Below are positions 17,123 through 26,328 of a DNA stretch of 64,000 nucleotides, one piece after another. Below the pieces are notes generated by a model, which saw only the letters and a program-made list of their open reading frames with translations, did no database searches and had not been told where the DNA came from. The translations under genes and the position numbers were made by a program. The stretch is from Bifidobacterium sp. ESL0732 (GTDB lineage Bacteria; Actinomycetota; Actinomycetes; Actinomycetales; Bifidobacteriaceae). The stretch is from the NCBI RefSeq assembly GCF_029395535.1, contig NZ_CP113920.1, positions 310,001 to 374,000 on the forward strand. The letters run 5' to 3'. The first letter of the stretch is position 1; the number at the start of each line of letters is the position of its first letter.

Positions 17123-18106
17123 TTACTTTGTTGGGATGCTTGCTTTTGAAAAGAACGCCTTGATTTGTTCGCTGGTGCCGTAAGAAGCCTGCGCACCGTA
17201 GCTGGTCGCGGCGTAGGCGGCCACGTATGAGGCCAGCGAGGCGGAATCGCTAAGTGAGAAGTCGGAGGAGAGGCCCGCAAGCAGGGTACCCATGAAGGCG
17301 TCGCCGCAACCGGTGGTGTCGACGGCCTCGATTTTCGCGGCGTCAACGCGGTAGGTACGGTCTTCTTCGATAACGATGGCACCGTTGCCGCCGAGAGTAA
17401 CGACAGCCTGCTTGAAACCGAAATCATGCATGGTCTGCGCGATATAGTTCCAGTCCATACCCAGCCAATCGCCATTCTTCGGTTCGGCGATATTCAGCAG
17501 TTGCGCCATCTCGTGTTCGTTGACCAGAAGGATATCAGAATATTCGACGAGTTCATACGGCAGCTTGTCAGTGAAGGGGGAGTCGTTCAAAAGCACCTTG
17601 ATGCCGGCATCGTGGCACATTTTCGCCGTGGCGGTGACGGTTTCGATTGGACTTTCCAGGCATAGGCCGAGCACCGACGACTTGAGCAGCACGTCTTTCT
17701 GGCTTTCGATGTAGTCGGTGCTGACGGTTGCGTTTGAACCCGCCGAATAGACGATAGTGTTTTCGCCGTTATCGTCGACGGTTATTACGGTCGTGCCGCT
17801 TGCGCCGTCGGCATGGCGGACGTGTGAGGTGTCTACGCCGGCGTCATTGAGTTTGCCAAGCAGAAAATCAGCGTTTGCATCGCTTCCCACGGCCCCGAAC
17901 ATATTGACGTTCGCGCCGATTCTCGCGGCAGCGGCGGCTTGGTTGCCGGACTTGCCACCGGGAAGAATGCGCAGCGGGCCTCCGGCGATGGTCTCGCCGG
18001 GCTTCGGCAGGCGCTTGGCTGTGACCGTATAGTCGGCGTTCATTGACCCCACAATGCTGATTGATCCTGAAATATTATCCAGCAGGGGAAGGGCCTTTAC
18101 GTTCAT
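17123..18106 (-). CDS. rbsK: Ribokinase
   Basis: This 327-residue PfkB-family kinase would make ribose 5-phosphate from the ribose freed by the nucleoside hydrolases. N-terminal IVGSMNADYTVTAKRLPKPGETIAGG is the ribokinase opening; RILPGGKSGNQAAAAARIGANVNMFGAVG is PfkB signature 1. The C-terminal signature reads DTTGCGDAFMGTLLAGLSS, with Cys where ribokinases usually have Ala (GAGD); the catalytic Asp is kept. The start is ATG 18106 with GAGG 5 bp upstream; the frame extends to 18142 without support. Paired LacI operators precede it. The product links the regulon to the PRPP synthetase gene next door. Confidence 0.92.
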   Translation of the reverse strand: MNVKALPLLDNISGSISIVGSMNADYTVTAKRLPKPGETIAGGPLRILPGGKSGNQAAAAARIGANVNMFGAVGSDANADFLLGKLNDAGVDTSHVRHADGASGTTVITVDDNGENTIVYSAGSNATVSTDYIESQKDVLLKSSVLGLCLESPIETVTATAKMCHDAGIKVLLNDSPFTDKLPYELVEYSDILLVNEHEMAQLLNIAEPKNGDWLGMDWNYIAQTMHDFGFKQAVVTLGGNGAIVIEEDRTYRVDAAKIEAVDTTGCGDAFMGTLLAGLSSDFSLSDSASLASYVAAYAATSYGAQASYGTSEQIKAFFSKASIPTK

Positions 18107-18146
18107 CTCATCCTCGTTTCGCGTTACCTCAAACCACAACAAGTCT

Positions 18147-18206
18147 TTTAACGTTTTGTATTCAGTTCGATTATATGGTAAAACGCTTTATCATAGAAGT
18201 CAAGTG
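18147..18206 (-). promoter_or_regulatory. Promoter with LacI-type operator pair upstream of ribokinase
   Basis: On the minus strand, TTGACT, a 17-bp spacer and TACCAT resemble the two plus-strand regulon promoters. TAAAACGCTTTATCA (18179-18193, plus-strand reading) overlaps the promoter and a weaker site TTTAACGTTTTGTAT lies at 18147-18161, centre to centre 32 bp. The rest of the gap to 18432 holds a partial copy of the 61-bp repeat (18271-18307) and the prs terminator. Confidence 0.7.
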
Positions 18207-18371
18207 TGGTGAGTCTGCATAGAATTTGGTAGCTTGCATGTGAATGCGACATGATTCGCTTCCTGGGCGTATCGTTTGCAATGCAAGATTGCGTTTGTGA
18301 CGTTGTGTGGCTTTTGGCGTCGCAACCACAAATGAAACTATACGTAGAGGATTTCTGGGAATGATACACAC

Positions 18372-18400
18372 AAAGAGGCTGCCAAAATGACAGCCTCTTT
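18372..18400 (-). terminator. Terminator hairpin after prs
   Basis: AAGAGGCTG (18373-18381) pairs with CAGCCTCTT (18391-18399) around a 9-nt loop. It lies 33 bp beyond the stop of the minus-strand prs gene. The T-run on the minus strand is short, so efficiency is uncertain. Confidence 0.6.
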
Positions 18401-18432
18401 TCTCCAAATTTGCCTATGCAGCAATTGTCGTT

Positions 18433-19446
18433 TTACGCATAGATGCTGTGAGGGTGCATGTCGTCGGGGAGGCCTTCCATCAGGCCGGAGACCGAACCGG
18501 ATTCGAAGACCGAGCGGATGCCTGCGGCAAGAAGCGGGGCGATGGAGAGCACGGTCATGTTGGGCAGGCGCTTCTCCTCGGGAATCGGCACGGTGTCCAT
18601 CAAGACGATTTCGCGGGCGCCGCAGTTCTTGAGGCGTTCGATCGCCGGTCCAGACAAGAGCCCATGGGTGGCAACGAGCGTTACGGATTTCGCGCCGGCC
18701 TCACGCAGGGTGCGCACGGCCTCGCAGATGGTGCCGGCGGTGTCGATCATGTCGTCGACCACCACGCAATCGCGCTCGCGCACCTCGCCGATGATGCCAT
18801 GGGCTACGGCGTGGTTCGGACGCGTGACGTCGCGGGTCTTATGGATGAAGGCCAGCGGCAGCCCGCCGAGCTTGGCGGCCCAGCGCTCGGAGACCTTGAT
18901 ACGTCCTGCGTCGGGAGAGACGATGGTCGCGTTTTCAAGTGGCATCGAGCCGCGTACGTAATCGAGCAGCACCGGCATCGCGGTCAAGTGGTCGACCGGC
19001 CCGTCGAAGAAGCCCTGCTCCTGCGAGGCGTGCAGGTCGACGGTCATGATTCGGTCGGCGCCGGCCGTCTGGAAAAGATCGAACATCAGACGGGCGGTGA
19101 TGGGTTCGCGGCCCAGGCCCTTCTTGTCTTGACGCGAATAGCCGAGGAATGGCGCGACGACGGTGATGGAACGGGCCGATGCACGCTTCAGAGCGTCGAG
19201 CATCAGCAGCTGCTCCATGATCCACTTGTTGATCGGGTCGGTGTGCGATTGCAGCACGAAGACGTCCGCGCCGCGTACCGGCTCGGTATAGCGCACGTAC
19301 ATCTCGCCATTGGCAAAGTCGTAGGCTGTGGTCTCCAGCGGCACGGTACCAAGGCATTCGGCCGTGGCCGCTGCTTGTTCCGGATACGCCCGACCTGTCA
19401 CCAATGCCAGTCGTTTTTTGGGCTTTCCTTCGAGAATCGCCGACAT
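18433..19446 (-). CDS. prs: Ribose-phosphate pyrophosphokinase
   Basis: The 337-residue class I enzyme makes PRPP from ribose 5-phosphate and ATP for nucleotide, His and Trp synthesis. The frame shows FVLQSHTDPINKWIMEQLLMLDALKRA, PFLGYSRQDKKGLGREPITARL (ATP flexible-loop region), TVDLHASQEQGFF and the PRPP loop VVVDDMIDTAGTICEAVRTL. The start is ATG 19446 (MSAILEGKPKK) with GGAAGG 6 bp upstream; the frame is open to 19506. It stands next to ribokinase, whose product is its substrate, although no LacI operator precedes prs itself. The 360-bp gap upstream (19447-19806) shows no gene. Confidence 0.95.
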   Translation of the reverse strand: MSAILEGKPKKRLALVTGRAYPEQAAATAECLGTVPLETTAYDFANGEMYVRYTEPVRGADVFVLQSHTDPINKWIMEQLLMLDALKRASARSITVVAPFLGYSRQDKKGLGREPITARLMFDLFQTAGADRIMTVDLHASQEQGFFDGPVDHLTAMPVLLDYVRGSMPLENATIVSPDAGRIKVSERWAAKLGGLPLAFIHKTRDVTRPNHAVAHGIIGEVRERDCVVVDDMIDTAGTICEAVRTLREAGAKSVTLVATHGLLSGPAIERLKNCGAREIVLMDTVPIPEEKRLPNMTVLSIAPLLAAGIRSVFESGSVSGLMEGLPDDMHPHSIYA

Positions 19447-19806
19447 ATCTCGCCTTCCAATATATTGACTTTGCGTTCGGATCCCCGATCCGGCGGCCGG
19501 ATCCAAAACCCCAATAAGGCAAAGACGGATGATAAGAAACCTCTTCTATGATACAGCCGCCCCTGCGAAAATCCGCAGTGGTGCGTTGGATGTGGATTTG
19601 GGAGTTTTCGGTATCGGTTGACAGCAGATCCGGTCCGTGCGTTCGCAGGAGGCAAACATCGTGATATATCGTCATTTTTGGAATAAATGAATAGTTGGAT
19701 TCTGCCAGATCCTTTCCCGCCAAGTCCATTAACGTTTAGATTGAGTGATAAAAAAACTGGGATTTTTCGCTTCATGGAAGCGTGAGATATTTAGAGGAGA
19801 AAGCGG

Positions 19807-19887
19807 ATGAGAAATTCGTCACAGAAGAGAATGGCGGCTCTGGCGTGCGGGGCATTGCTGCTGATCGGTTTTGCGGCTTGCAGATAG
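19807..19887 (+). pseudogene. Short ORF encoding only a lipoprotein signal peptide
   Basis: ATG 19807 follows a good site (GAGGAGAAAGCGG) and opens a 26-codon frame with a basic start (MRNSSQKRM), a hydrophobic core (ALACGALLLIGFAAC) and a stop one residue after the lipobox Cys. This is what remains if a lipoprotein gene is cut just after its signal sequence, or it could be a leader peptide. The zinc-ribbon membrane protein gene begins 76 bp later. I found no frame continuing the protein after the stop. Confidence 0.5.
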
Positions 19888-19963
19888 ACGAAATATTGTA
19901 TTTTGTGGAGAACGATACTGACAGACGGTATCATGGTTACCGATAAGAGGGGAGAAAAAGAAA

Positions 19964-21409
19964 ATGCATCGTTGCAATAAGTGCGGAAGTATGGTGCAGG
20001 ACGGGGACGCGTTCTGTAAAATGTGTGGTGAGGCGCAAAATAAGGTGGCAGGTGTGCAATCGTCCAGCGTGCAACGTTGCCCGAATTGCGGGGCTTCGGT
20101 GACGTCAGACATGAGTTTTTGCACCGTTTGTGGCCAACGGTTGGTTAGCAGGGCCACTGCCGCTGGTGCCACTGGCTCGGCCAACGCCGCGTCTGAAACG
20201 ACACCGATGCAAACGTCGGCATCCGCGCCTGTTCCTGCGGCTGGATCCTCATCTGCGTCCGTACCTGCGTCGGCACCCGTGCCTGTGCCTGCTCTTCCCA
20301 TGCCGAGCGGCAATTCGGGACAGCCGGCGGCCGGCGCCAATCCGTCGCCTCAGGACTCCAAGAAAAAGCTGACCGTCGTCATCGCCGCAGTGGTGGCGGT
20401 CGTGCTCATCGTCGTGGCGACGGTAGCGTTCAATCTGCATCGGTCGTCGAAGCCGACCTCGAATGGTGGCAATCCGAAAATCACTTCGCAGCCAAAGAAG
20501 TCGTCCAATTCGGACGACATGAAGACGTATGGGCTTTCACAGCTGCTGAAGCGTGGGCAGAGCATCTGGTTTGTCAGCGATAAGGAGCCTACCAAGACTA
20601 CCGCTCCGTACGTTTTGGTGTTCGACAAGGGCAAGGTGACTCGGTATGGGACTGCATACGGAAAATATCGGGCGTTCAACTATTCCGATCTCAAGGGAGT
20701 GAAGAGCGGTCAGCTTCTCCAAAAAATTAGGCAATGGGACCGAAAGAATTTTGAATCCACAATAAAAATGTACAGCGACCAATTGCAAAAGAGGCTTGAT
20801 AGATTGCAACAGCACGTTCAATCCAACAGTCCCTATTGTACTGCCACTACTGATGACACTCAATCCGCTGGTTCTACTTCCAAAGCCGATCCGGGATGCA
20901 AACGGGAAATGGCGGATGTGAAGGCATCGATGGCCAATTTGAAGACGTTCAAGTATCGGGCTCCGGAACCGGGCGCGTATAAACTGTCCATTGAAACCGA
21001 CGACACAGGGAATGTCACCAAGCTGGAGCATGTGCAGTTTTCCGGTGGGAACTTACGGATAGAAGATGTAACGCCATCAGAAGGTGTAAAACCTAACCCC
21101 GATATCGATTCCTATGGGAGTTACACTGAGCAGGCTCTCGAAGACGTGCCGGGGGGTTCGAAAGTATCGAAAGAACCTGTGGATACGTATTCTCTTAAGT
21201 GGGGGGAGGGCAAATACGGCGAGAATCTTACGGGGATGGCCAGACCATATCAAGTGTATGACAAAACATATGACGGATTGTGTTATGTTGATCCCGACAA
21301 CCACTTGACTGAAACCTTCATGCTGCAGATGGCCCCTGACGGCAAGAGCCTGCCGACAAGAGTGATGCTCGATCAACCCGGCGCCAAAGGGGTCAAGATC
21401 GTCAGCTGA
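19964..21409 (+). CDS. Double zinc-ribbon single-pass membrane protein of unknown function
   Basis: The 481-residue protein begins with two zinc ribbons: CNKCGSMVQDGDAFCKMCG (residues 4-22) and CPNCGASVTSDMSFCTVCG (39-57). An Ala/Pro/Ser-rich linker (~60-135) leads to one transmembrane segment (KLTVVIAAVVAVVLIVVATVAF, ~138-160). The remaining ~320 residues should be outside, beginning with a Ser/Lys/Pro-rich stretch and then a folded domain starting QLLKRGQSIWFVSDKEPTK. Two Cys (CTATT, CKREM) might form a disulphide. Similar zinc-ribbon/TM/outer-domain proteins occur in bifidobacteria and lactobacilli without known function. The site GGGGAGAAAAAG precedes ATG 19964. A long-stem hairpin follows at 21429-21494. 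Confidence 0.8.
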   Translation: MHRCNKCGSMVQDGDAFCKMCGEAQNKVAGVQSSSVQRCPNCGASVTSDMSFCTVCGQRLVSRATAAGATGSANAASETTPMQTSASAPVPAAGSSSASVPASAPVPVPALPMPSGNSGQPAAGANPSPQDSKKKLTVVIAAVVAVVLIVVATVAFNLHRSSKPTSNGGNPKITSQPKKSSNSDDMKTYGLSQLLKRGQSIWFVSDKEPTKTTAPYVLVFDKGKVTRYGTAYGKYRAFNYSDLKGVKSGQLLQKIRQWDRKNFESTIKMYSDQLQKRLDRLQQHVQSNSPYCTATTDDTQSAGSTSKADPGCKREMADVKASMANLKTFKYRAPEPGAYKLSIETDDTGNVTKLEHVQFSGGNLRIEDVTPSEGVKPNPDIDSYGSYTEQALEDVPGGSKVSKEPVDTYSLKWGEGKYGENLTGMARPYQVYDKTYDGLCYVDPDNHLTETFMLQMAPDGKSLPTRVMLDQPGAKGVKIVS

Positions 21410-21428
21410 TCCTGTAGCATCGACGATA

Positions 21429-21494
21429 AAAGCCGAAGACAGCGCGGTGCATTCATTGCAATGCCAGCAAACCCGCCCGCCGTCTTCGGCTTAT
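21429..21494 (+). terminator. Terminator-like hairpin
   Basis: AAGCCGAAGAC and GTCTTCGGCTT form an 11-bp perfect stem around a ~40-nt loop, followed by ATTCGATTG. It separates the zinc-ribbon gene from the rpsF operon. Confidence 0.55.
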
Positions 21495-21634
21495 TCGATT
21501 GAGGTTTTGCTGTCTCAACCCGCCCGTATTATTGAAAAGCTATGTCTGGCGCGGGTTTGCGCCGTGAGATGGCACGCATACACACTCCTGTCGCGGAAAG
21601 ACCGCGGCCGACTTTAGTCCGAAGGAGGTGGGTG

Positions 21635-21931
21635 ATGTCTGCACACAAGTATGAACTGATGTTCATCGCCGATCCGGAGCTTGACGAAAGAGCCCTGAAG
21701 AAGCTGACCGATGAGTATATGGAAATCGTCACCAAAGAGGGCGGTTCCGTTTCCGACCCTGATATCTGGGGACGCCGCAAGCTTGCCTATGAAATCGATG
21801 GCAAGACCGAAGGCAACTACGTCGTGGTCAACTACAGCTGCGAGCCAGCAACGAACGATGAACTGGACCGCGTCCTGAACCTGAACGAGTCCGTAATCCG
21901 CACGAAGATTCTTCGCAAGGATGTCAAGTAA
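21635..21931 (+). CDS. rpsF: 30S ribosomal protein S6
   Basis: The 98-residue product matches S6 along its length (HKYELMFIADPELDE, WGRRKLAYEIDGKTEGNYVVVNYSC, LNLNESVIRTKILRKD). The start at ATG 21635 follows a full AAGGAGG site at 7 bp; the frame is open to 21542 but that part is leader. It heads the usual rpsF-ssb-rpsR-rplI cluster. The leader just upstream (about 21560-21634) could carry an S6:S18 autoregulatory structure, but I cannot show it. Confidence 0.96.
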   Translation: MSAHKYELMFIADPELDERALKKLTDEYMEIVTKEGGSVSDPDIWGRRKLAYEIDGKTEGNYVVVNYSCEPATNDELDRVLNLNESVIRTKILRKDVK

Positions 21932-22020
21932 TTCCGTTTAGGAAATATTAAATTTTAGTCTATTTGCTTTTCGCTTTAGCGTTATCGACAAAAGCCAAAA
22001 GCTGGTCAGGAAGGCACGTC

Positions 22021-22686
22021 ATGGCAGCAGGAGATACGGTTATCACGATTATCGGCAACCTTACGGCCGACCCGGAGCTGCGCACTATCGGCAGCGGGGC
22101 GTCCGTCGCGAGTTTCACTATCGCCTCGACTCCGCGGACCTATAACCGCAACACGAACCAGTGGGAGGACGGCAACGCCCTCTTCATGCGCTGTTCGGCG
22201 TGGCGGGATATGGCCGACCATTGCGCTTCCTCGCTTTCCAAGGGCATGCGCGTGATCGCCCAGGGCCGCCTGCAGCAGCGTTCGTACACCGCCAATGACG
22301 GGACGAACCGCACGGTCGTGGAGATGACGGTCGACGAGATCGGCCCGTCCCTGCGCTATGCCACCGCCCAGGTGCAACGCCAGTCCTCTTCGAACGGCGG
22401 GTTCCAGGGTGGTTCCCGCAACAACGGAGGCTATAACGGCGGCGCCGGCAACAATGGTGGCGGTTACAGCGGCGGCTACAATGCCGGCGGAAATGGCGGC
22501 AACGGCGGATACCAGGGTGGCGCAGGCTACTCGGGTGGCGCCTCTGCTGGGCAGACCCAGCAAGGCGGCCAGTCCCAGGCTCCCGCAGCCGATCCGTGGG
22601 GCAGCTCCAGCAATTCCGGCGATGGATTCTCGAGTTTCGGAGGCAGCTCCGATTTTGGTGGGGATTCCGACGAGCCTGAGTTCTAG
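22021..22686 (+). CDS. ssb: Single-stranded DNA-binding protein
   Basis: The 221-residue protein has an N-terminal OB-fold ([69 protein letters not shown]) to about residue 112. A long Gly/Asn-rich linker (~120-200) follows, ending in the acidic tip DSDEPEF that binds partner proteins. The start is ATG 22021 with AGGAAGG 7 bp upstream. Encoding between rpsF and rpsR is the standard arrangement. The Gly-rich linker is typical for actinobacterial SSB. Confidence 0.96.
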   Translation: MAAGDTVITIIGNLTADPELRTIGSGASVASFTIASTPRTYNRNTNQWEDGNALFMRCSAWRDMADHCASSLSKGMRVIAQGRLQQRSYTANDGTNRTVVEMTVDEIGPSLRYATAQVQRQSSSNGGFQGGSRNNGGYNGGAGNNGGGYSGGYNAGGNGGNGGYQGGAGYSGGASAGQTQQGGQSQAPAADPWGSSSNSGDGFSSFGGSSDFGGDSDEPEF

Positions 22687-22743
22687 CGAAACGCAAGAAG
22701 CATCAAACAAATAGACGTTGATAAGTGTTAAGGAGACATTGAT

Positions 22744-22992
22744 ATGTCACGTAAAAGGCCAAAACCACCAGTCAAGCCGTTCAAGAAAAAGCCGAATCCG
22801 CTGAAGGCTGCGAAGATCACCGAGATCGATTACAAGGACACTGCGCTGCTGCGCAAGTTCATCTCCGATCGCGGCAAGATCCGTTCGCGTCGCATCACCG
22901 GCGTGACCATCCAGGAACAGCGTGAGATTTCCCGTGCCATCAAGAACGCGCGCGAGATGGCTCTGCTTCCGTACGCCACCAACGGCCGCTGA
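22744..22992 (+). CDS. rpsR: 30S ribosomal protein S18
   Basis: The 82-residue product is basic and matches S18 ([53 protein letters not shown]). A strong AAGGAGA site precedes ATG 22744. rplI follows 16 bp after the stop. Confidence 0.96.
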   Translation: MSRKRPKPPVKPFKKKPNPLKAAKITEIDYKDTALLRKFISDRGKIRSRRITGVTIQEQREISRAIKNAREMALLPYATNGR

Positions 22993-23008
22993 TAGGAGGA
23001 TACGAACA

Positions 23009-23455
23009 ATGGCTGAAACTAAGGTTATTCTTACCAAGTCCGTCTCCAACCTCGGTCACTCCGGTGACGTCGTCGAGGTCAAGTCCGGATACGCACGCAA
23101 CTACCTGATCCCGCAGGGCCTCGCCTTCGCGTGGAGCAAGGGCGCAGCAACGCAAATCGAAGCGATGAAGCGCGCACGTCTGGCCAAGTCCGTGGCCACC
23201 CGTGAAGACGCCGTGGCCGCCAAGGCCGCCATCGACGGCACCGTCGTCGAGCTCAGCGCCAAGGTCTCCGAGTCCGGCAAGCTGTTCGGCGGCATCTCCA
23301 CCATGGACATCGCTTCCGCTCTGGAATCCAAGGCCGCCGTCGATCCGAAGGCGATCAAGGTCGAGACCATCAAGACCACCGGCGAGTTCCCCGCCACCGT
23401 GGCCCTGCACCCCGAAATCTCCGCTAACTTCACCGTGAAGGTCGTTGCCGAGTAA
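23009..23455 (+). CDS. rplI: 50S ribosomal protein L9
   Basis: The 148-residue product has the L9 N-terminal motif [35 protein letters not shown] and the usual C-terminal domain ([32 protein letters not shown]). ATG 23009 follows AGGAGG (TAGGAGGATACGAACA). The frame is open upstream within rpsR, but S18 occupies that DNA. It is last in the cluster; hairpins follow at 23502 and 23555. Confidence 0.96.
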   Translation: MAETKVILTKSVSNLGHSGDVVEVKSGYARNYLIPQGLAFAWSKGAATQIEAMKRARLAKSVATREDAVAAKAAIDGTVVELSAKVSESGKLFGGISTMDIASALESKAAVDPKAIKVETIKTTGEFPATVALHPEISANFTVKVVAE

Positions 23456-23501
23456 TTCCGGCCTGTGTTTATATCGGTTGAAAAACCGCAAGCTTAAGCA
23501 G

Positions 23502-23536
23502 AAAACCCGTCGTGCACATCGTGCCGGCGGGTTTTC
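23502..23536 (+). terminator. Terminator of the rpsF operon
   Basis: AAAACCCGTC pairs with GGCGGGTTTT (one G-T) around a 14-nt loop, followed by CGT. The T-rich arm itself supplies the U-tract. Confidence 0.75.
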
Positions 23537-23554
23537 GTATGCGCGGGCAATGCA

Positions 23555-23605
23555 AAAGGGCCGAATCCAACAGAATCAGAATAACTCTGCTGGATTCGGC
23601 CCTTT
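23555..23605. terminator. Second, bidirectional terminator hairpin
   Basis: AAAGGGCCGAATCCA (23555-23569) pairs perfectly over 15 bp with TGGATTCGGCCCTTT (23591-23605). It lies between the convergent rplI and SDR genes and has A/T runs on both flanks, so it can serve either strand. Confidence 0.8.
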
Positions 23606-23677
23606 GAAATCAATCAGCGACTTACACCTTGCGCCGACTTACTATAGTCAACGCAGTCAAGCTGCCAATCGCCGAAA

Positions 23678-24421
23678 TCACTGAGCGGTGTAGCCGCCGT
23701 CAGCCACGAACTCGGAGCCCGTGGAGAACTTGGACTCGTCGCTGGCCAGGAACACGGCCAGATTGGCGATGTCCTCAGGCTCGCCCAGGTGGCCCATCGG
23801 GGTCTTGGACTCTTCAAGCTTCACCAGATCAGGCGAAGGATCGACCATCGGGGTGTGGATGTATCCGGGGTGAATGGTGTTCACGCGGATGTTGAGCTTC
23901 TCTTCGGCGCAGTACAGTGCCGCGGACTTGGTCATCAGGCGCACGCCGCCCTTGGTGAAGTCATAGCCTACAGCGAAGGATTCGCCGACCAGACCCTCGA
24001 TCGAGCACATGTTGATGATGGAGCCGCCGCCGTAGTTCTTGATGTTGCGCACGCCGTGCTTGGTGCCGAGGAACATGCCCGTGCCATTGATGGCGACGAT
24101 TTTGTTCCAATAATCCAGCGGCATGTTCTCGACGTTGTACTGATCGCCGATGCCGGCGTTGTTGACCACGACGTTGACCTTGCCGAATTTGGCGATGACG
24201 TCCTTGAACGCCTGCTCCCACATTTCTTCCTTGGTGACGTCAAGCGTGACGAACATGGCGTTTTCGCCGAGTTCTGCGGCGACTTTCTCGCCGCTTTCCG
24301 CGTTGATGTCGCCGAGGGCGACCTGTGCGCCTTCGTCCACGAACTTCTTCGCGATGGCCAAGCCTATGCCAGAAGCTCCACCTGAAACCAGTGCGACTTT
24401 GTCATTAAGACGATCTACCAT
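23678..24421 (-). CDS. Short-chain dehydrogenase/reductase (SDR family)
   Basis: The 247-residue protein has the classical SDR layout: cofactor loop VSGGASGIGLAIAKKF (TGxxxGxG type, residues 13-28), an Asp after strand 2 (LGDINAES) favouring NAD(H), NNAGIGD, a Ser in INMCSIEGLVG and the active-site pair Tyr-x-x-x-Lys in YDFTKGG. The C-terminus LASDESKFSTGSEFVADGGY is standard. The substrate cannot be told; glucose, cyclic alcohol and diacetyl/acetoin enzymes share this pattern. The gene is alone, with AGAGGTTAG before ATG 24421. The gap upstream (24422-24739) shows no gene and should carry two divergent promoters. Confidence 0.88.
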   Translation of the reverse strand: MVDRLNDKVALVSGGASGIGLAIAKKFVDEGAQVALGDINAESGEKVAAELGENAMFVTLDVTKEEMWEQAFKDVIAKFGKVNVVVNNAGIGDQYNVENMPLDYWNKIVAINGTGMFLGTKHGVRNIKNYGGGSIINMCSIEGLVGESFAVGYDFTKGGVRLMTKSAALYCAEEKLNIRVNTIHPGYIHTPMVDPSPDLVKLEESKTPMGHLGEPEDIANLAVFLASDESKFSTGSEFVADGGYTAQ

Positions 24422-24739
24422 AATCTAACCTCTTTGTTGTTCGGTTACTTTCATAACCAGCTTAGCACTTGGATTTCCTCTATTTTTGTTATTAGAATAG
24501 AACAATGGATAATTCGCTGCCAGTACTGCAGACCAAGCTTTTTCAATATATAGATATTTTTATCGTTTTGTAATCCTCGAAGACCTATTAGTGGCGAAAA
24601 TTCTGTTCGCTCTGGTTTGAAGCGATTGCGGCCATCGGCGTATAATAAGTTAGTTGCGCGTCTGGGGGGTCGGGGCGCGCCAATTGTTGCCAAACCCCTG
24701 GAGTGCCTGACTGGCAAAGTGCATTGAGGTTGAAAGAAC

Positions 24740-26158
24740 TTGCAAGAAGAACGTGTTTCCACACAGACAAAACTATCCATTGCGGCAGCAGCCCTGCTTT
24801 CGTTTACCGGAATATTGACCGAGACTTCTCTTAACGTCACTTTTCCGACGATGACCCGCGAATTCGGCCTGCCGCTTTCGACCATCCAGCTTCTGACTTC
24901 CGGCTACTTGTTGATGGTGACCATCGTGATGAGCACCTCTTCGTTCCTGCTCAAACGTTTCGACGCCCGCCTGCTTTTCCGCTGCGCCGTCGTCGTGAGC
25001 ATCGTAGGCACGGTTCTGTGCTGCCTGCCGCTGAACTACTGGCTTCTGCTGCTCGGCCGTCTGCTTCAGGCCGCTGCCACAGGCATCTCCACACCTTTGA
25101 TGATCAATGTCATCCTTGCGCTGGTGCCGGTCAGCCGGCGCGGTACGTACGTCGGCGTGGCGAACATGGTCACATCCTTCGCGCCTGCGCTCGGCCCCAC
25201 TTACGGCGGGCTTATCAATTACTACTTCTCCTGGCGCGTCATTTTTGTGTTCACGTTGCCGTTGCTCATCGTTGCGTGGATTTTGGGCGAGGCCAATCTG
25301 CGCCTGAAAGCGGAAGGGGCCGGTAAGTCGTTCGATGCCATCGGGCTGGTGCTGCTGAGCTTCTTCATGGTCAGCTTCACCGAGATTTTCGACCAGTTTG
25401 GCGCCGGCGGCGGTTGGTCGTACAAAGTGGCCATCGCCATTTGTGTGGCGGCAGTTCTGCTTGCTCTCTTTATCTGGCGTTGCCTTACGTTCAAGTCCCC
25501 GCTGCTCAACCTGCGCCTCTTTAAAAAGTCCATCGTGGGTCTGCGCGGTGCGAACTACGCCATTCTCCAGTTCATCAACATCGGCAGCTCCTTCCTGCTC
25601 CCGGTTTTCGCCGAGAACTTCCTTGGTATCGATTCGCTGGCAGCTGGCCTGATGCTTCTCCCGGGTTCTCTGCTAGGCGCCTTCATCGCTCCGTTTGTCG
25701 GCAAGCTCTACGACCGCCGAGGGCCTACGCTGGTGCTGCTGGTCTCCAACATCTCGCTAATCATCGGGGCGACCGCTTTGTGGGCGATGGCTGGCAAGGC
25801 GACCGTAGTGATTCTGACACTTCTTTATATGTTCCTGCGCGCCGGTTTCAATTTTGGTTACGGCAATACGATGTCGGATGCGAGCAAGTTCGTCTCCGGT
25901 TCACAACAGACCGATTTCAACTCGCTGTTCAACGTGCTGCAGCAGTATGCCGGCTCGCTCGGCACGACCGTGCTTTCCGCGTCGCTTTCCTTAAGTGAGG
26001 TCCATATCCCGCACAATGTCAAGGCAGCGGCGGCGGCCGGCGCCACGAACGCCTTCGCCTTGCTGATCGTGCTGGCTCTGGTTGCGCTCTGCATCACGCT
26101 GGTTTCCATCAAGGTACGCAAGAATCCGTCGGTGCAAATACAGCCGGTAGAGGTCTAG
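24740..26158 (+). CDS. MFS transporter, DHA2 drug-efflux type
   Basis: The 472-residue protein has about 14 hydrophobic segments. It shows the antiporter motif C (MVTSFAPALGPTYGGLINYYFSW) and a motif A-like loop (FLLKRFDARLLFRC), both typical of EmrB/QacA drug:proton antiporters. The start is uncertain: TTG 24740 gives the full first segment, and GTG 24755 (AGAAGAAC-GTG) would also work. It is not near the nucleoside regulon, so export of a toxic compound is the default guess. Substrate is unknown. Confidence 0.85.
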   Translation: MQEERVSTQTKLSIAAAALLSFTGILTETSLNVTFPTMTREFGLPLSTIQLLTSGYLLMVTIVMSTSSFLLKRFDARLLFRCAVVVSIVGTVLCCLPLNYWLLLLGRLLQAAATGISTPLMINVILALVPVSRRGTYVGVANMVTSFAPALGPTYGGLINYYFSWRVIFVFTLPLLIVAWILGEANLRLKAEGAGKSFDAIGLVLLSFFMVSFTEIFDQFGAGGGWSYKVAIAICVAAVLLALFIWRCLTFKSPLLNLRLFKKSIVGLRGANYAILQFINIGSSFLLPVFAENFLGIDSLAAGLMLLPGSLLGAFIAPFVGKLYDRRGPTLVLLVSNISLIIGATALWAMAGKATVVILTLLYMFLRAGFNFGYGNTMSDASKFVSGSQQTDFNSLFNVLQQYAGSLGTTVLSASLSLSEVHIPHNVKAAAAAGATNAFALLIVLALVALCITLVSIKVRKNPSVQIQPVEV

Positions 26159-26312
26159 TATAAACAATCCCGACTTCTGAGGCCCGTGACTTGCGGTCCC
26201 GCATAATGCAAGGAACGTCACAGGGTAGGTTTCATCACATTCGCTTAGGGCTGGAAAGGGCTTAAGTAATACAAAAATCGCGTTCCGTTGCATTATTCTT
26301 TATCTCAACCGA

Positions 26313-26328
26313 TGCGAAAGCGTTTGCA
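26313..26328. promoter_or_regulatory. LacI/cre-like palindromic operator upstream of pyruvate oxidase
   Basis: TGCGAAAGCGTTTGCA is a near-perfect 16-bp palindrome with the CG centre and AA/TT flanks usual for LacI-family sites. It is 135 bp upstream of the pox start, and differs from the nucleoside-regulon operators. The rest of the gap 26159-26462 shows no gene. Confidence 0.5.

Noticed and set aside
17123..18106. Ribokinase as inactive because GAGD reads GCGD
   Set aside because: The catalytic Asp and both Gly are kept; Ala to Cys is a mild change, and the gene is under regulon control.
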